64,000 bases of DNA from Moniliophthora roreri (GCA_001466705.2 LATX02000179.1:434001-498000); one strand, 5' to 3'; positions 1 through 11,265 are shown, counted from the first letter of the stretch. Numbers and translations: made by a program. Notes: generated by a model not told the origin, from the letters alone.

Positions 1-331
1 CATGGATATCTGATTGGTTGGTGAGGATGACGTTCCGTTTCTTGGTTCGGTTGTTTCGTCGTCAGTGTTGTTTTCGAGGGGGCTGTTCGGGGGTAACTGG
101 TCAGAGTGTCCAAGTGGAGGTGTCCCAAGGGTCCTTGGGAGCGCTCCAGTCTCAAGTGGTCCAGGTACTCTCGGGGTCGTTGTTTGCAGGGATTGTAAAT
201 GGAATACAGAGGGGTGGGGTAGAGGTTCTATCGAGCTGTTGTCAGGTGGCAATGGGGATGTCCTCAACCTCTGGGCTAAATTCGACTCTGAGTCTGAGAT
301 GTTGGGGGATGGGTTCTGGGGGTGCTGAGGC
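1..331 (-). other. Likely continuation of element A ORF3 linker (Pro/Ser-rich), no knuckle seen
   Basis: Downstream of the ORF3 stop the minus strand still codes for Pro/Ser/Thr-rich sequence in places. It resembles the low-complexity linker that joins the N-terminal domain to the zinc knuckles in sister elements. The knuckles would lie beyond the window edge. Plus-strand frames here are read as antisense shadows. Confidence 0.4.
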
Positions 332-874
332 TCATCTTGAGGGGGAGGGGTCTGGGGAAGGTCTGGGCTCGGGACTTAGAGATGGTTCCGGTCTGTCAAA
401 TCCATCTGTATTGAAATGGTCGACAGGGAGTGGCGGAGCTGATGTGGGTCTGGTGCTCTCGACGAGCTCATAGTCCTCAAGGGCCTCGAGGGGAGGTCTA
501 GGAGGATACTCCAGTCTGGTTGTGGAAGGTGTCTCTCCCCTGGGGCTGGGGGAGTAATCTAATGGAGAGGAAGCGTGAGGGATGAAGATGGTGGGTGCAC
601 AAATCATGGGTACCGTCAGTTGCCCCGGGATGGTAAATCCAGAGGCTGCAATGTTGACAGCGATTCTGTTCATCTGTAGGTTGGTGGTGTTCATCAGACT
701 GTCAAAGTGCTGATGCTGTCGTTGTACGAATTGATAATCGCTGATGAGATGGTTGATGAGGGGGGTGTTGCTAGCAGCATCAATGATCCTTTCTCTATAG
801 GCAGTGTTATTGAGAAGGTAAAGGAGTTGGGGAGCAGTGGGGCGGAGGTTTTCATAAGTGTAGGATTGAGACAT
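332..874 (-). CDS. ORF3 of element A, N-terminal domain and Pro-rich linker
   Basis: An ATG-started 180-residue frame directly follows the chromodomain, and the pol frame overlaps its start by up to 180 nt. Residues 1-100 are predicted largely helical (my reading) and align with the N-terminal part of ORF3 in B1, C, F, J and K. The shared pattern is a Pro near the start, then LLYLLNN or LLYILN, then a long helix, then a GPI/GQL-VP segment. Residues 100-180 are rich in Pro, Ser and Glu. At the position where B1, C, F and J have a TGA, this copy has sense codons. No signal peptide or membrane span is visible, so an envelope role is unlikely. Function is unknown; a Gag-like or accessory nucleic-acid-binding role is inferred from sister copies that carry zinc knuckles. 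Confidence 0.7.
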   Translation of the reverse strand: MSQSYTYENLRPTAPQLLYLLNNTAYRERIIDAASNTPLINHLISDYQFVQRQHQHFDSLMNTTNLQMNRIAVNIAASGFTIPGQLTVPMICAPTIFIPHASSPLDYSPSPRGETPSTTRLEYPPRPPLEALEDYELVESTRPTSAPPLPVDHFNTDGFDRPEPSLSPEPRPSPDPSPSR

Positions 875-2526
875 TGTGTGGTTTTGGTGAGAATGTGTCT
901 GATTTTGTTGGCCTTTTTATAATCTGCTAGAGTCTCTTGAGCGTGTTCAAAGTCTTCTTCCCACAGCCACTCGTTCTCCGCCAAGGGGTATCCTTTCCAG
1001 GAAACTAGAAATCTTTGAGGTTTCCTTTTTGGAGAATGTCCGATGATCACTTCTATTTCGTGTTCCTCTTGCCCTTCTATTAGGTCAGGTGGAGGTTTAA
1101 GGAAGTTTTTTCTGTGGACCTCATTTTGTCTGTATAGGGATAGAAGAGATGTGTGGAAGACGGGATGAACTTTCTACTGTTCTGGTAAAGCAAGTCTATA
1201 TGTCATGGGTCCTAAAACTGCTTTGATTTTGAAGGGTCCTTCTCTTTTGGGTGCTAGCTTCTTTGATGGGTATCCGAAATTGAGGTTTTTCCCTTCCAAC
1301 CAGACCTTCTGTCCTACTGTGAAGGGTGTGAAGGCTCATTTGGTTGCTCCTTCCATTCTTCTTCATGCTAATTCCATAAGGGAGTAAGTTTCCTCCCAGA
1401 GTTTCTTTAGTTCCGATAGTCTGGTTTCTATAGATGGAATCGTAGTTTTTGTGAAGGTCGTGGGAAGTGGTTTAGAGTTGTACCCCATCATGAGGTAGAA
1501 TGGAGATTTCTTCATTGTGGAGTGAATTCTGTTGTTGTGTGTGAACTCAGTGAAGGGAAGGAATTCCATCCATTTGTCTTGTTGTCTGGAGCAGAACATT
1601 CAAAGGAAGACTTCTAGTTCCTGGTTGACTCTTTCAGATTCTCCATCTGTTTGTGGATGGAACGCAGTACTCATCATGTGTTTTACTCCTAGTTGTTTTC
1701 CTAATTCTTGGAAGACCTTTGCTGCGAAGCAGAGGTCTCTATCGGAGATGATCTTGTTTGGTAGTCTGAATCATTTATACACATTGTTGAGGAGTAATGT
1801 TGCCATTTGTTCGGCATCTATGGTCTTGTTACAAGGTGTGAAAATTACCCCTTTTGTAGAGGAGTGGTCCACCACGACTAGAATAGAGTCATAGCCATTC
1901 GATTCTGGTAGATCTGTGATTAAATCCATTGTAATTTTTGAAAATGGCAATGCATCTTTTCCCCCTTCTATGGGTAGTAACGGAGCTTTCATCGGATGTG
2001 TGATATTTTTGCTTTCTTGGCATCTTGCACAACCATCTACAAACATTTTTATGAATTTAGCCATTCTGGGCCACCAATATTCCCGAGATACTTGTTCTAG
2101 AGTGTTGAATTGGCCAGGGTGTCCGACTCCTTTTGCCTCATGGATCATTTTTACAATATCTCTTCGGAGATTCCCTTTGTTTGGAACATAACAGTGTCCT
2201 TTATAGAAAAGAAAGCCCTTCTTAGTGGTCCAATCTTCTAGAGCTGATTTGATTGGCAGTGGTCCCTCTCTTAGAATTGTCCTCATTGCATCATTGTATA
2301 AGGTTTCTCTTTTTAGATTTTCTATGATGTCATTATGTAACTTGATATCCATTGCCTGTAAGAAGAACTTATCTGGAAACATGACAACGTCGTCATTATC
2401 GTTTTTGTTGTTGTCAATGTGATCTGGTCTTCTTGACAGTGCATTGGATTGCATCATCTTAGTACCTGCTGTATGGATGAGTTGAAGATCGAATTGTGAT
2501 AGGAATAAACTCCATCGGGCCTGTCT
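694..2526 (-). pseudogene. pol: Element A integrase with chromodomain (broken)
   Basis: Reading leftwards, an HHCC zinc-binding domain (H..H about 30 residues before CARCQ) is followed by the DDE core (MDLITDLP for the first Asp). A GPF/Y-type segment follows, then a chromodomain at 1050-880 with the aromatic cage pattern FLVSWKGYPLAENEW. Integrase joins cDNA to host DNA, and the chromodomain is known in chromoviruses to direct integration to marked chromatin. Stops and frame changes near 1770, 1600-1360 and 1170 break the frame. The chromodomain reading frame runs on into ORF3. Confidence 0.85.
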
Positions 2527-4372
2527 TTAGTTTAATTTTTGTGCCGTTTTGAAGAACATCAGGTTTTTGTGATCAGACAGAATCGTAATCAGGTGTTTTC
2601 CTCCCATGAGGTAATGTCGCCAGGATTCTAGGGCTCTGACTATACTGAAAAGCTCTCGGTCATAGATTTCGTAGTTCCTTTCCATTGGTGTGAGAGAGTG
2701 AGATATATAGCCACATGGATGCCATTCTCCATCTGTTCCTTGTTGTTGGAGAACTGCCCCGGTTGCCCATTTGGATGTGTCACATTCTATCAAGAAGGGT
2801 TTTTCAGTGTCCAGCATTATTAACACTAGTTCAGAAAGGAACTTCTGTTTCAGTGCATCAAATGCCACTTGACATTCCTTGGTCCATTCGAACTTTGTGT
2901 TCTTTTTTGTTAAATTGTTTAGGGGTCTGGCAAGTTCCAAAAATTGTCCAATGAATTTTCGATAGAAGTTTCCGAATCCTAAGAATGACTGGACTCCTCT
3001 GACTGTCGTGGGTGGTTTCCAATCTCATATTCTGGCTAGTTTTACTGGGTCCATTCCGATATATCCAGGCCAAATGATCATACCAAGGAAATCTATTTCT
3101 GTGACGTCAAACTTGCATTTCTCTGGTTTGAGGAACAAGTCATGCAGCTGCAGGCATTCCAAGATTTGAATAGTCCACTTTCGATGGGTTTTTAGATCCG
3201 GGGAGAATATTAGGATGTCATCCATATAGATGACTACCCATCCTTCTTCAATATAGTCAGCAAAGATATCATCCATAAACGACTGAAATGTAGCTGGAGA
3301 ATTCAACAATCCAAAGAACATTACCATGGGTTCGAAGAGTCCTTTGTTTGTTTTGAAAGCTGCCTTCCATTGATCTCCATCTTTGATTTGGATGTTGTTA
3401 TAGCCGTTTCATAAGTCCAATTTGGTGAAGTACTGTGCTCCTTTAAGTTTATCGATGAGGTCGGATACAAGCAGTAACGGGTAGGTGTTTTTGATTGTTC
3501 CTTTGTTAAGTTCTCTGTAGTCCTGGCATGGTCTAAAGGCACCTTTTTCCTTTTTGGATACAAAGAAGAAAGGTGAGGCCATTGGTGACTTTGAGGGCCA
3601 TATGTAACCTTTGCAGAGATTGTCAGTAAGAAATTCATTCTGGAGTTGTTGCTTGATTGGGGATAATTGGTAAACCTTGCAATTCAGCATTTCCATTCCT
3701 GGTTTAAGGTTGATGGCATGATCATAGGGTCTTGATTTGGGAAACCTTTCTGATGCATGCTTCTCGAACTGTCGTTTATATTCCACGAGGTAGTCTGGGA
3801 TTAGTTCTTCTATGGGTTTCTTTTCTTCCAGCTTTTGATTATGTTCCAGTGTTTGGGAAACCGAAGTTTTGGCCCTTATGAGAACTTCTGTTGGTGTATG
3901 ATCTAGTATTCCTCTGAAGTGTTTGATATTAAGCTTTCTTCGAGGTGGGATTTCTACTGTTCTGTGTTTCCAATCGATCTGTGGGTTATAATGTTGTAAC
4001 CATGGCATTCCGAGAATGATTTGTTCACCTCCTAGTCTGGAGACCATGAGGTCTTCTGTCATCTTCTGATTCCCAATGGTAAACATTATCTGGCCATGTG
4101 AGTTACATAGGCTGACGTATTAAGGGTTCCATCTACGTTGAGGACCTTAACCCTTTTTTCTAATTTAGTTAAGGGAAGACATAACTTTCTAGCCGTAACT
4201 CAGCTAATGAAATTTCCTTCTGCTCCTGAGTCAAGGAGCGCTAGTTTTTCGACGATTTGATCTCCAGTATTGAGTGCCAGCGGAATATGCATAGAATTTT
4301 GTTCCATCATGGCTGATACAGTAACACTAGAAATACGAATTGGCAGGGGAGACGTCGAGCTCAACCGCTGCA
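2527..4372 (-). pseudogene. pol: Element A protease, reverse transcriptase and RNase H (broken)
   Basis: The aspartic protease site LDSGAEG lies near 4230. RT follows, with the catalytic box VIYMDDILIFS at about 3240-3205. RNase H ([16 protein letters not shown], then [14 protein letters not shown] and SDHKNL) runs to 2527. The protease frame is -1 relative to gag, as expected after slippage. In-frame stops, for example in the protease and after MDPVKLARI, and a shift around 3410-3640 make this a pseudogene. Confidence 0.88.
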
Positions 4373-4382
4373 CTAAAAACCC
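4373..4382 (-). promoter_or_regulatory. Candidate -1 frameshift site at gag stop, element A
   Basis: On the minus strand the bases read GGGTTTTTAG. The gag frame reads GGT TTT then the stop TAG. GGGTTTT fits the X_XXY_YYZ slip pattern, and protease continues in the -1 frame. The heptamer recurs at the same place in B2, E, G, H and J. Confidence 0.6.
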
Positions 4383-5488
4383 CCTCCTTCCATTAGGTCT
4401 AGGATCTGGGTTTGTTCTTCTTCAGAGAAATCTCTATAGATAGCACGAATTTTATGATACGCATCTTCTGGGGTGTTCTTCTTTTGATTTTCCTTTTTTG
4501 GTTCGTTATTCGGCTTCTCTAGGCAGTTCCTTCCGATGTGTCTGGGTTTACTACATTTGTAGCATAGCCCCTTTCGTCAATATTTTGCTGCATCTGCATC
4601 CGAAAGTCAATTTACCTTCGTTTCAGGTTTGGGTGTCTTCTTCGCCTTTTCTCCTCCCGTGATGGCTATCATGGTGAGCCAGGCATTGTTATATTTCCGA
4701 GCTCTATCGTACCATCCTTCAATCATGTCAGGAGGGTCAGGAACGATGAGGCATGATTTGAGAAGAGCAGGATGAAGTCCCACTTGGAAATGGTCAATAA
4801 GGGCTCTATCATTGTATTCGGAGTCTGCAGCAAGAAGGTGGAATTTGGTAATGTATTCGTCCACATGCTTCTTGTTCTGTTTCAGGTTTTTCATTTTGAG
4901 TCGAGTGTCAGTGCCGATATCCAATGGTTGGAAGGCTTTCTTGAAGTCGTCAAGGAATTCTTCCCATGTCATCAGTTGAATCTGATCCTCAGGTTTAGTA
5001 TCTGTGGGTTCTGCTTCTTTCTCCTTAAGGCTTTTCTTGTATTCATTGGTCTTTGCCTTCATCCATTGAGTGGCATGTCTGTCTTTCATGTAGGATAAGG
5101 TGAATAGGATTTTGTCTTTGTCGTTTGGGTAGAGAGTTTCATTAGCCATAAGATATAAGTCCACTTCCATAAGGAAGGTACTGGCCTTGGATGGGGAGCC
5201 ATCATAGCTATTAGGTACCACAACTTTGTTTTCTTTCTTTTTCTCTCCATTCGTTAATGTCTGCAAGGCAGAAACCAAATCCTGCAGCGATAGCGAGGTC
5301 TGCTGTGTAGTCATGGGGTCTGATGGAGGAGGTGAAGAAGGTGATATGGTTAAGATGGGAGTTTCCAGTCTGTCGGTTTCTAGTTGCCTGTTCGAAGATG
5401 ATGGCGAACTCTGGGTTTTGAAGGGTTGGGTCTGTGTTACTGTTTCTGTAGTTGGGGAGTTTGTCTGTTCCGGTGAATGCTCCTGCAA
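4373..5488 (-). pseudogene. gag: Element A gag with CCHC zinc knuckle
   Basis: A 293-residue open stretch (5488-4607) holds a low-complexity N-terminus and a retrotransposon capsid core. The core has an LMEVDLYLMAN-like helix, then WEEFLDDFKKAFQPLD and VDEYITKFHLL, as in Ty3-type gag. After an in-frame stop at 4607 the same frame continues to a nucleocapsid knuckle, CYKCSKPRHIGRNC (C-x2-C-x4-H-x4-C), and a Lys/Glu-rich tail that ends at the slip site. Further N-terminal coding probably extends to about 5640 in another frame, so the true start is not fixed. Gag forms the virus-like particle and packages element RNA. Confidence 0.85.
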
Positions 5489-5816
5489 TTGTTGGGAAGA
5501 GGATTGGGTCCATATTCTCCTTTCATCTTCTGATACATTGAAGCCCGTCGCGAAGTTGATGGTCTGTCTGGTCCTGAACTGGGTCCTGGGTGTTCTGGTT
5601 GTCCGTTGTGTGATTTCTTGTCTTGCCTCTTCCTAGGCAATTAGTTCTAATTGTTGGATCCTCTGCTCAAATGTGAGCTCAGCTTCTGGGGTGATAAGAA
5701 GAAAAGTTCTCCTCTGTTGTTCTCATTCTGTCAATTCTGGATCCTCAGCAAGGGTTCGCTGATGTCTAGACGTGATGTCTTCTCTTGAATGCCTGGACCT
5801 GAAAAGGTTGGCAAGA

Positions 5817-5828
5817 TCAGCTTGACCT
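5817..5828 (-). promoter_or_regulatory. Primer-binding site, element A (self-priming type)
   Basis: On the minus strand AGGTCAAGCTGA lies two bases inside the LTR end. It is the exact complement of TCAGCTTGACCT in this element's own LTR (5966-5977), which lies 31 nt downstream of TATAAATA (6008-6001). It does not start with TGG as a tRNA-CCA site would. Confidence 0.65.
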
Positions 5829-5830
5829 AA

Positions 5831-6210
5831 TGTTACACAAGTCCTTCATCGTCAACACTGAGTTCAAGTTTGAGCTTGGAGTGATGGATTCTTGAAGTCA
5901 ATTGTCTTGATTTAATTGACTTAAGAAGATCAAAAATAAGGACAAGGTTTTGATAAACTTTAACCAGGTCAAGCTGAAGAAGCTTGTCTACTGGTCAATG
6001 TATTTATATACAAGACTTCTAACTAATGACTAATACTCAGAACTATTAATAGCTACAATGAGTAATCAAAGTGAGTCTTACAAATGAAAGAGAACAACAT
6101 AGAAGGAATTTGTAATGAAAAAGAACTTATAGGCTAAGCAAGAAAACGAGAAAGAGAGTAAAAGTACATTAAGTGCCCTACAAGTCCTCGGAGTCCTCAT
6201 GATTGTAACA
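5831..6210 (-). repeat. 5' LTR of element A (380 bp)
   Basis: The ends are the inverted repeat TGTTAC...GTAACA. Inside are TATAAATA (minus strand, 6008-6001) and, 31 nt later, the 12-nt motif complementary to the primer site. A short hairpin, AAGCT-TTCTTC-AGCTT, sits just before or over that motif. The sequence to its right, beginning CAAAG, belongs to another LTR remnant, so A inserted in an older LTR. Confidence 0.8.
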
Positions 6211-6436
6211 CAAAGTTGAATTGACTAGGTCAAGCTGAAGAGCTTAGACCCAGTTTCTACTTATTTATACAATCATCATAGCTACTTGTTTGTTCATAAG
6301 AAATGTTATATAAGTATAGAAGAGGATAGAAGAAAGTAGAATGAATATGTAAGCAATGTATCAAAAAGGGAACTGAGAGGGTGTAGTTGTCCAGATGTTA
6401 ATAAGAAGCATATGTAGGTGTCAAACTAGTATTACA
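6211..6436 (-). repeat. Truncated LTR remnant hit by element A
   Basis: On the minus strand a TATAAATA-like box precedes TCAGCTTGACCT by 31 nt, and the U3-like block 'gaactg..gtg.a..tgtc..a..agcatatg' matches U3 of C, G and H. The R/U5 side is missing, replaced by element A. The right end is near 6436. Confidence 0.6.
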
Positions 6437-7208
6437 AGCATCTATCAGCAAAAAAGTGAAAGAAAATGTAACACAGAAGGATTTCTGTGGGTAGAAGAAA
6501 GAAAACTGTTACATGAATTAATGAAGTTACAAGAGATGGCATTTGCATGGAATGCAGCAGAGGGAGGAAATTTTAGAACAGATTTCTTTCCACCAGTAAA
6601 GTTCCCAGTATTACCACATGTGCCATGGGTAGAGAGAAATATTCCCATTCCACCAGGTATATACAAGGAGGTTTGTGGAATAATAAAAGACAAGATAGAT
6701 GCAGGAGTATATGAACCATCTAGTTCATCATTGATCGAAGTGGTTCTGTGTATTAAAGAAAGATGGGAAAAGTTTGAGAATAGTGCATAGCTTGGGGCCA
6801 TTGAACAAAGTTACAATTCAGTACTCAGACATACCACCCATGACAGCTGAAGTAGCAAGTCATTTTTCAGGCAGAGCATGCATAGGACTCTTAGACATAT
6901 ATATGGGTTGGATATGATGAAAGATTAATAGATGAAGAATCAAAAGATTTAATGATGTTCCAGATACCGTTTGGGCCACATCAGTTGGCAAAGTTACCAA
7001 TGGGATAGACCAATTCAGTACCAATATTTCATGATAATGTTTGTTATATATTTAGAGATGAGATACCAGAGATTACTATGCCATATGTGGATGATGTATT
7101 GGCAAGAGGTCCAGTATCTCAGTATAAATTAGAAGATGGAAGTTATGAAACTATACTAGAGAACCCAGGAATTAGAAGATTTGTATGGGAGCATATGAAT
7201 AATATGAA
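6437..7208 (+). pseudogene. pol: Agaric-type gypsy reverse transcriptase, left half of a split element
   Basis: From about 6478 the frame reads a gypsy polymerase of a lineage distinct from the chromoviruses. It includes PHVPWVERNIPIPPGIYKEV, YEPSSSS, then after a shift near 6735 a KDGKSLRIVH-like stretch, PMTAEVA, LPMG-TNSVPIFHDNV, the catalytic box MPYVDDVLARGP (about 7079-7114) and the block DGSYETILENPGIRRFVWEH. This lineage is widespread in Agaricomycetes (family knowledge). It stops abruptly at 7208, where an LTR of B1 begins. Its RNase H is absent, and its integrase resumes at 18178 on the same strand. Confidence 0.8.
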
Positions 7209-7424
7209 ACTATGCTTCTTCTTTTGATTGGACTTATACACCTTCCTAGCTCCCTTTTTCTTATCCCCATTACTATGCTTCTTCTTTGATTGGACTTATA
7301 CACCTTCCTAGCTCCCTTTTTCCTATCAGAAAGCATGTCATATCCCGACTTTGTTGGTATTTATTACTTCATCACTGTGATCGTTGAACACTTGTGTAAC
7401 GTAGATTACCTGAGAAGTTGTAAC
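7209..7424 (+). repeat. Truncated 5' LTR of B1
   Basis: It matches 11554-11775 of the 3' LTR, including two tandem 60-bp U3 units (ATGCTTCTTCTTT-GATTGGACTTATACACC). It lacks the first 20-odd bases and everything after GTAACAT, where RT sequence begins. Confidence 0.8.
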
Positions 7425-8435
7425 ATACAACCCACTCAAGACTACCGCAAGTTAAACAAAGGAACTATAAAAAACACTTATCCCCTCCCCTTGATATCGG
7501 ACCTCCTCGATAAGTTGAAGGGAGCAAAGGTTTTTATGAAACTAGACCTCAGGAATGGATATAACAATGTATGGATTAAAGATGGTGACCAATGGAAAGC
7601 GGCTTTCAAAACAAACCGGAGATTGTTCGAACCAACAGTCATGTTCTTCAGACTCAGCAATTTGCCTGCGACATTTCAGGCCTTCATGAATGACATCCTC
7701 TCAGACTTCATTGATGAAGGATGGTGCATCATTTACATGGATGATATTCTCCTGTTCTCGAAAGATCAAAGAGAACATCAGGAAAGGACTGAATGGCTGA
7801 TGTGTCAAATCAGAAAGCATGACTTATACTTCAAACCAGAGAAATGCAAATTCAATGTAACAGAAGTTGTCTTTCTGGGAATGGTAATCCAGCCAGATTA
7901 CATAGCCATGGACCCTGTAAAACTGGCGGGGATAGCAGATTGGGAACCTCCAAAGACAGTCAAAGGAGTACGAGCCTTTTTGGGATTTGGAAACTTCTAT
8001 CGGAAATTCATTGGAAAATACGCACAATTAGCGTGGCCACTCCATGACCTCACACAAAAATTGCAGAAATTTGAATGGACCACAGCATGCCAAATCACAT
8101 TTGACCTTCTCAAGAAGAAATTCCTATCAGAACCTGTACTCCTCATGCCAGATACAGATAAACCCTTTGTCATCGAAGCAGATGCATCCAAATGGGCAAC
8201 TGGAGCAGTGCTTTGCCAGCAGGGATCAGATGGAGAATGGCACCCTTGCAGATACCTGTCAAAGTCCTTCTCACCTACAGAGCGAAATTATGAAATCTAT
8301 GATCGCGAGTTGCTGGCCATAACAAGAGCTTTAACAGAATGGCAACATTATCTGATGGGGGGCAAGTACAAGGTGGTGGTCTTATCCGACCACAAGAACC
8401 TTACATACTTCCAAGTAGCTCAGAAGCTCAACTGA
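7425..8435 (+). pseudogene. pol: B1 reverse transcriptase and RNase H, uninterrupted
   Basis: This is the longest intact RT-RNase H stretch in the window. It starts inside RT at [11 protein letters not shown] and has [18 protein letters not shown], the catalytic [11 protein letters not shown] (YMDD at 7734-7745), [17 protein letters not shown], the RNase H segment [17 protein letters not shown] and [12 protein letters not shown], and ends [12 protein letters not shown] followed by TGA. That TGA is in frame with the integrase and matches a CGA to TGA change. The frame is open upstream into the LTR (from 7290), giving a 381-codon fusion. The fingers region and protease are lost. Confidence 0.88.
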
Positions 8436-10093
8436 CGACAGGCCCAATGGAGTCTGTTGTTATCAGAATTCGACCTCAGCCTTGTTCATATGCCTGGGAT
8501 GTCAATGACGCAGGCAGATGCACTTTCGCGGCGAAACCATGAAGGACGTGAAGGGGATAGCAACAACGAAGATGTCATCCTCCTACCAGACTAGCTCTTT
8601 GTGAAGGGGATCAACTTGGAATTAGGAACCGAGATCGCAGAACAGTTGGGCCTGGACAATTTTCATAAGTCAGCCTTGGAACAGTTATTGCAGCAAGGCA
8701 TGCCGCCAATCAAATCTGCACTCTCAGATTGGGAAATTAGGGATGGTCTCCTCCTTTTCAAAGATCGGATCTATGTGCCAGATGACGCAGAGTTATGACA
8801 AAAAGTCATTCGAGCAATACACGAGACACCAGGAGTAGGGCACCCAGGACAATGGAATACCCTGGAGCAGGTTCAGAGAGATTTCTGGTGGCTGGGAATG
8901 GCTAGGTTTGTCAAGAGTTTTGTGGATAGCTGCATACCATGCCAACAGTCAAAGGTAAACACTCATCCAACAAAAACCCCTATCCAACCATTGCAACCCA
9001 CACTGAACTCCTTCCCCTTTCAGACGTGCACAATGGATTTAATCACGGATCTCCCTGAATGTGACAGTATGGATTCTATTTTAGTTATGGTGGACCACTC
9101 CTCTATGAAGGGGTAATTTTTACACCATGCACGAAGAAAGCAGACGCCATGGAGATAGCAGAACTGCTGATTCAACACTTGTACAAAAGATTCGGACTCC
9201 CAGACCACATCATATCCAATCAAGACCCCAGATTTGCAGCAGAAGTCTTCCAAGAAATGGGAAAACAGCTGTTAATCAAACACTCCATGAGCACAGCTTT
9301 CCATCCACAGACAGATGGGGAAACTGAATGGGTTAATCAAGAAATCAAAGTCTATCTTTGCATCTTCTGCTCAAAAGAACAGATGAAGTGGAAAGAATAC
9401 CTCCCTCTGGCCGAGTTCGCACATAATAACCAAACCCATTCAGTACTCAAGAACTCCCCTTTCTTCATAATGATGGGATACCACCCACGAGCAATTCCAA
9501 CGGTGTTTGAATGAACCAGTATCCCATCAGTTGAAGAATGGCTTCAAGAACTGAAGAGAGTTAGAGAAGAAACTACGAGCTTATTGGAGCTGGCACGACA
9601 AAAGATGTTGCGATGAGAGAAAAGAGAATTAGAGACATATAACATTGGTCAGAAGGTGTGGTTAGAAGGGAAGAACCTAACTATAGGATACCTGACAAGG
9701 AAGCTTGCGCCAAAATGAGAAGGACCCTTTGAGATCCTTGAAGTTCTAGGTCCTGTCACCTATCAGTTGAAGCTACCACACCAATGGAAAATTCACCCCG
9801 TTTTCCACACTGCCCTCCTTACACCATTCAAAGAAACTGAAGCCCATGGACCCAGTTTTACAGAACCACCCCCAGACCTGATAGAAGGATTCGAAGAATA
9901 CGGGGTAGAGGCGATTATGGAACATAGACCCAAGAAGTGACCCCAAGAATTCCTCGTGTTGTACACAGGGTACAATTCGTCACATAATTGGTGGATCAAG
10001 ACTGAAGGGATGGTCAACTGTTTAGACCTCTACAAAGGTTATATAAAAAAGCATAAGCTGAAGCCAAGAGACCCCATCCCCCTCAATATCTAA
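8436..10093 (+). pseudogene. pol: B1 integrase and chromodomain (broken)
   Basis: The HHCC domain (HETPGVGHPGQW...CIPCQQ) is followed by the DDE core: MDLITDLP, then NQDPRFAAEVFQE, then HPQTDGETEWVNQE. A one-base loss near 9113 shifts the frame. Next come a GPY/F-like segment (EGPFEILEVLGPVTYQL) and a diverged chromodomain (FEEYGVEAIM to LDLYKGYIKKHKL), ending at TAA 10091-10093. TGA codons at about 9514, 9617, 9716 and 9939 replace Arg or Trp codons of sister copies. ORF3 starts six bases after the stop. Confidence 0.88.
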
Positions 10094-10098
10094 ACACA

Positions 10099-11265
10099 AT
10101 GTCCAATGCAGCTGCCTCCTCCTCTTCCTCTTCTGCTTCTGGTGGCCAGCTGTCTGGAGGCCTGAGCCCAGTTCCTACTGTGTTGGGAGAAGGACACTAT
10201 GGCAAAAACATCACCTACCAGCACAGACTCCACCCAAACCTCTACCAACTCTTGCACATCTTTGATTCCGGACAATATGACAACCAACTTTGAGTGGCCG
10301 GTGATCAGCACAACTGATTGGAACCCACGATCAAAAGCCTCTTTTTCTTATGGTCCCAACGCCACCTATTCAAAAAATTCATTGACAGCTGCAATCTCAA
10401 AATTGCCAATCAAGTAATATATGCCTGTAACTATCACATTGGGCTAGAAGGGCCCATCATGGTACTGTTGCTGTTTCCCTATCATCTGCACTTGTCCATG
10501 CTGCCTCCTGCAGATCCCTGAGCACTGTCGGAGTACTCTGATCCCCTCTCCTTCAGCCTTGTCGACTGACTCGGAAGAAGAACTGACAGGAACGGATACC
10601 CACGACCTGATATCAATAACACTCGAAGCCTCATCACTCAGCTCACCTCCGAGCCCCAAACCCTCAAAGAATGACTTGAGCCTCGACTCGTCACCACTCC
10701 CCATACAGCCACTGAACCCCCCACTGACAACACCCTCATTTATCCTGACCCTACTCCTGATCCCGATATCAAACCTAAGGTTGAGCCAACCGATGACTCC
10801 TCTGCCAGAGACCTCACACCTCTAACCACTGCCAACCCCAGAAGTCTTCAGACACCCGAAGCATCAGTTCCACCCTGACATCGAGGTAATCCCCACAGTT
10901 GGCAGGGTGGACCAGTCTGGCGAGGACAAGGACAAGGACAGGGAAAATTGAACCCCCTCAAATGACGAAGACCTACCAACGCTGAGCTTGAGGTCTCCAA
11001 CTCCGCAGCTGACCCCAATGACGCTGCTAGTTGACTGCGTCTCTGCCCTGTGTGCGGATTGGAACACCATTTCACCCGAAATTGCCCACAGTACATGTGT
11101 CGGCGATGCTTCACGACTCAGCCTGGACATACGTCTTTGCACTGCCCTAACCAACGAAGGTCTCGCCGAATTGCACACCGAGGGTCTGGTTCGAGTCCAG
11201 ACTCTTTGCCGGATGATCGCTCTTATGACGATGAACCTTACAACAATCTTGGAGGAGAATGCTGA
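10099..11265 (+). pseudogene. ORF3 of B1: helical domain, Pro-rich linker, double zinc knuckle
   Basis: The frame opens with ATG (MSNAAASSSSSS) and closes at a TGA after GEC, 389 codons in all, the same length as in F. Residues 1-120 contain HPNLYQLLHIF and IKSLFFLWSQRHLF. A Pro/Thr/Asp-rich linker follows (YPDPTPDPDIKPKVEP), then Gly/Arg-rich WRGQGQGQGK. Two zinc knuckles follow at about 11043-11150: C-x2-C-x4-H-x4-C and C-x2-C-x6-H-x4-C, then a basic RRSRRIAHR patch. In-frame TGAs at about 10291 and several later sites disable it; the first recurs in C, F and J. A nucleic-acid-binding, nucleocapsid-like role is inferred. The family is not known to me. Confidence 0.7.

Larger units (their letters stand above)
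1..6210 (-). mobile_element. Element A: Ty3/gypsy chromovirus, 3' end outside window
   Basis: Read on the minus strand the order is LTR (5831-6210), primer site, gag, protease, RT, RNase H, integrase, chromodomain and a downstream ORF3. That is the order of a Metaviridae chromovirus with one added gene. The 3' LTR lies beyond base 1. It is the most divergent chromovirus here, for example with a TAG instead of TGA after the slip site, and it keeps many CpG dinucleotides. Its LTR is inserted in an older LTR remnant (6211-6436). Pol is broken by several stops and shifts, so the copy is not autonomous. Confidence 0.9.

Noticed and set aside
18..473. Long plus-strand frames antisense to element A ORF3 and pol
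   Set aside because: They lie opposite a gene with clear homology to sister elements, show no motif and have no counterpart in other copies.
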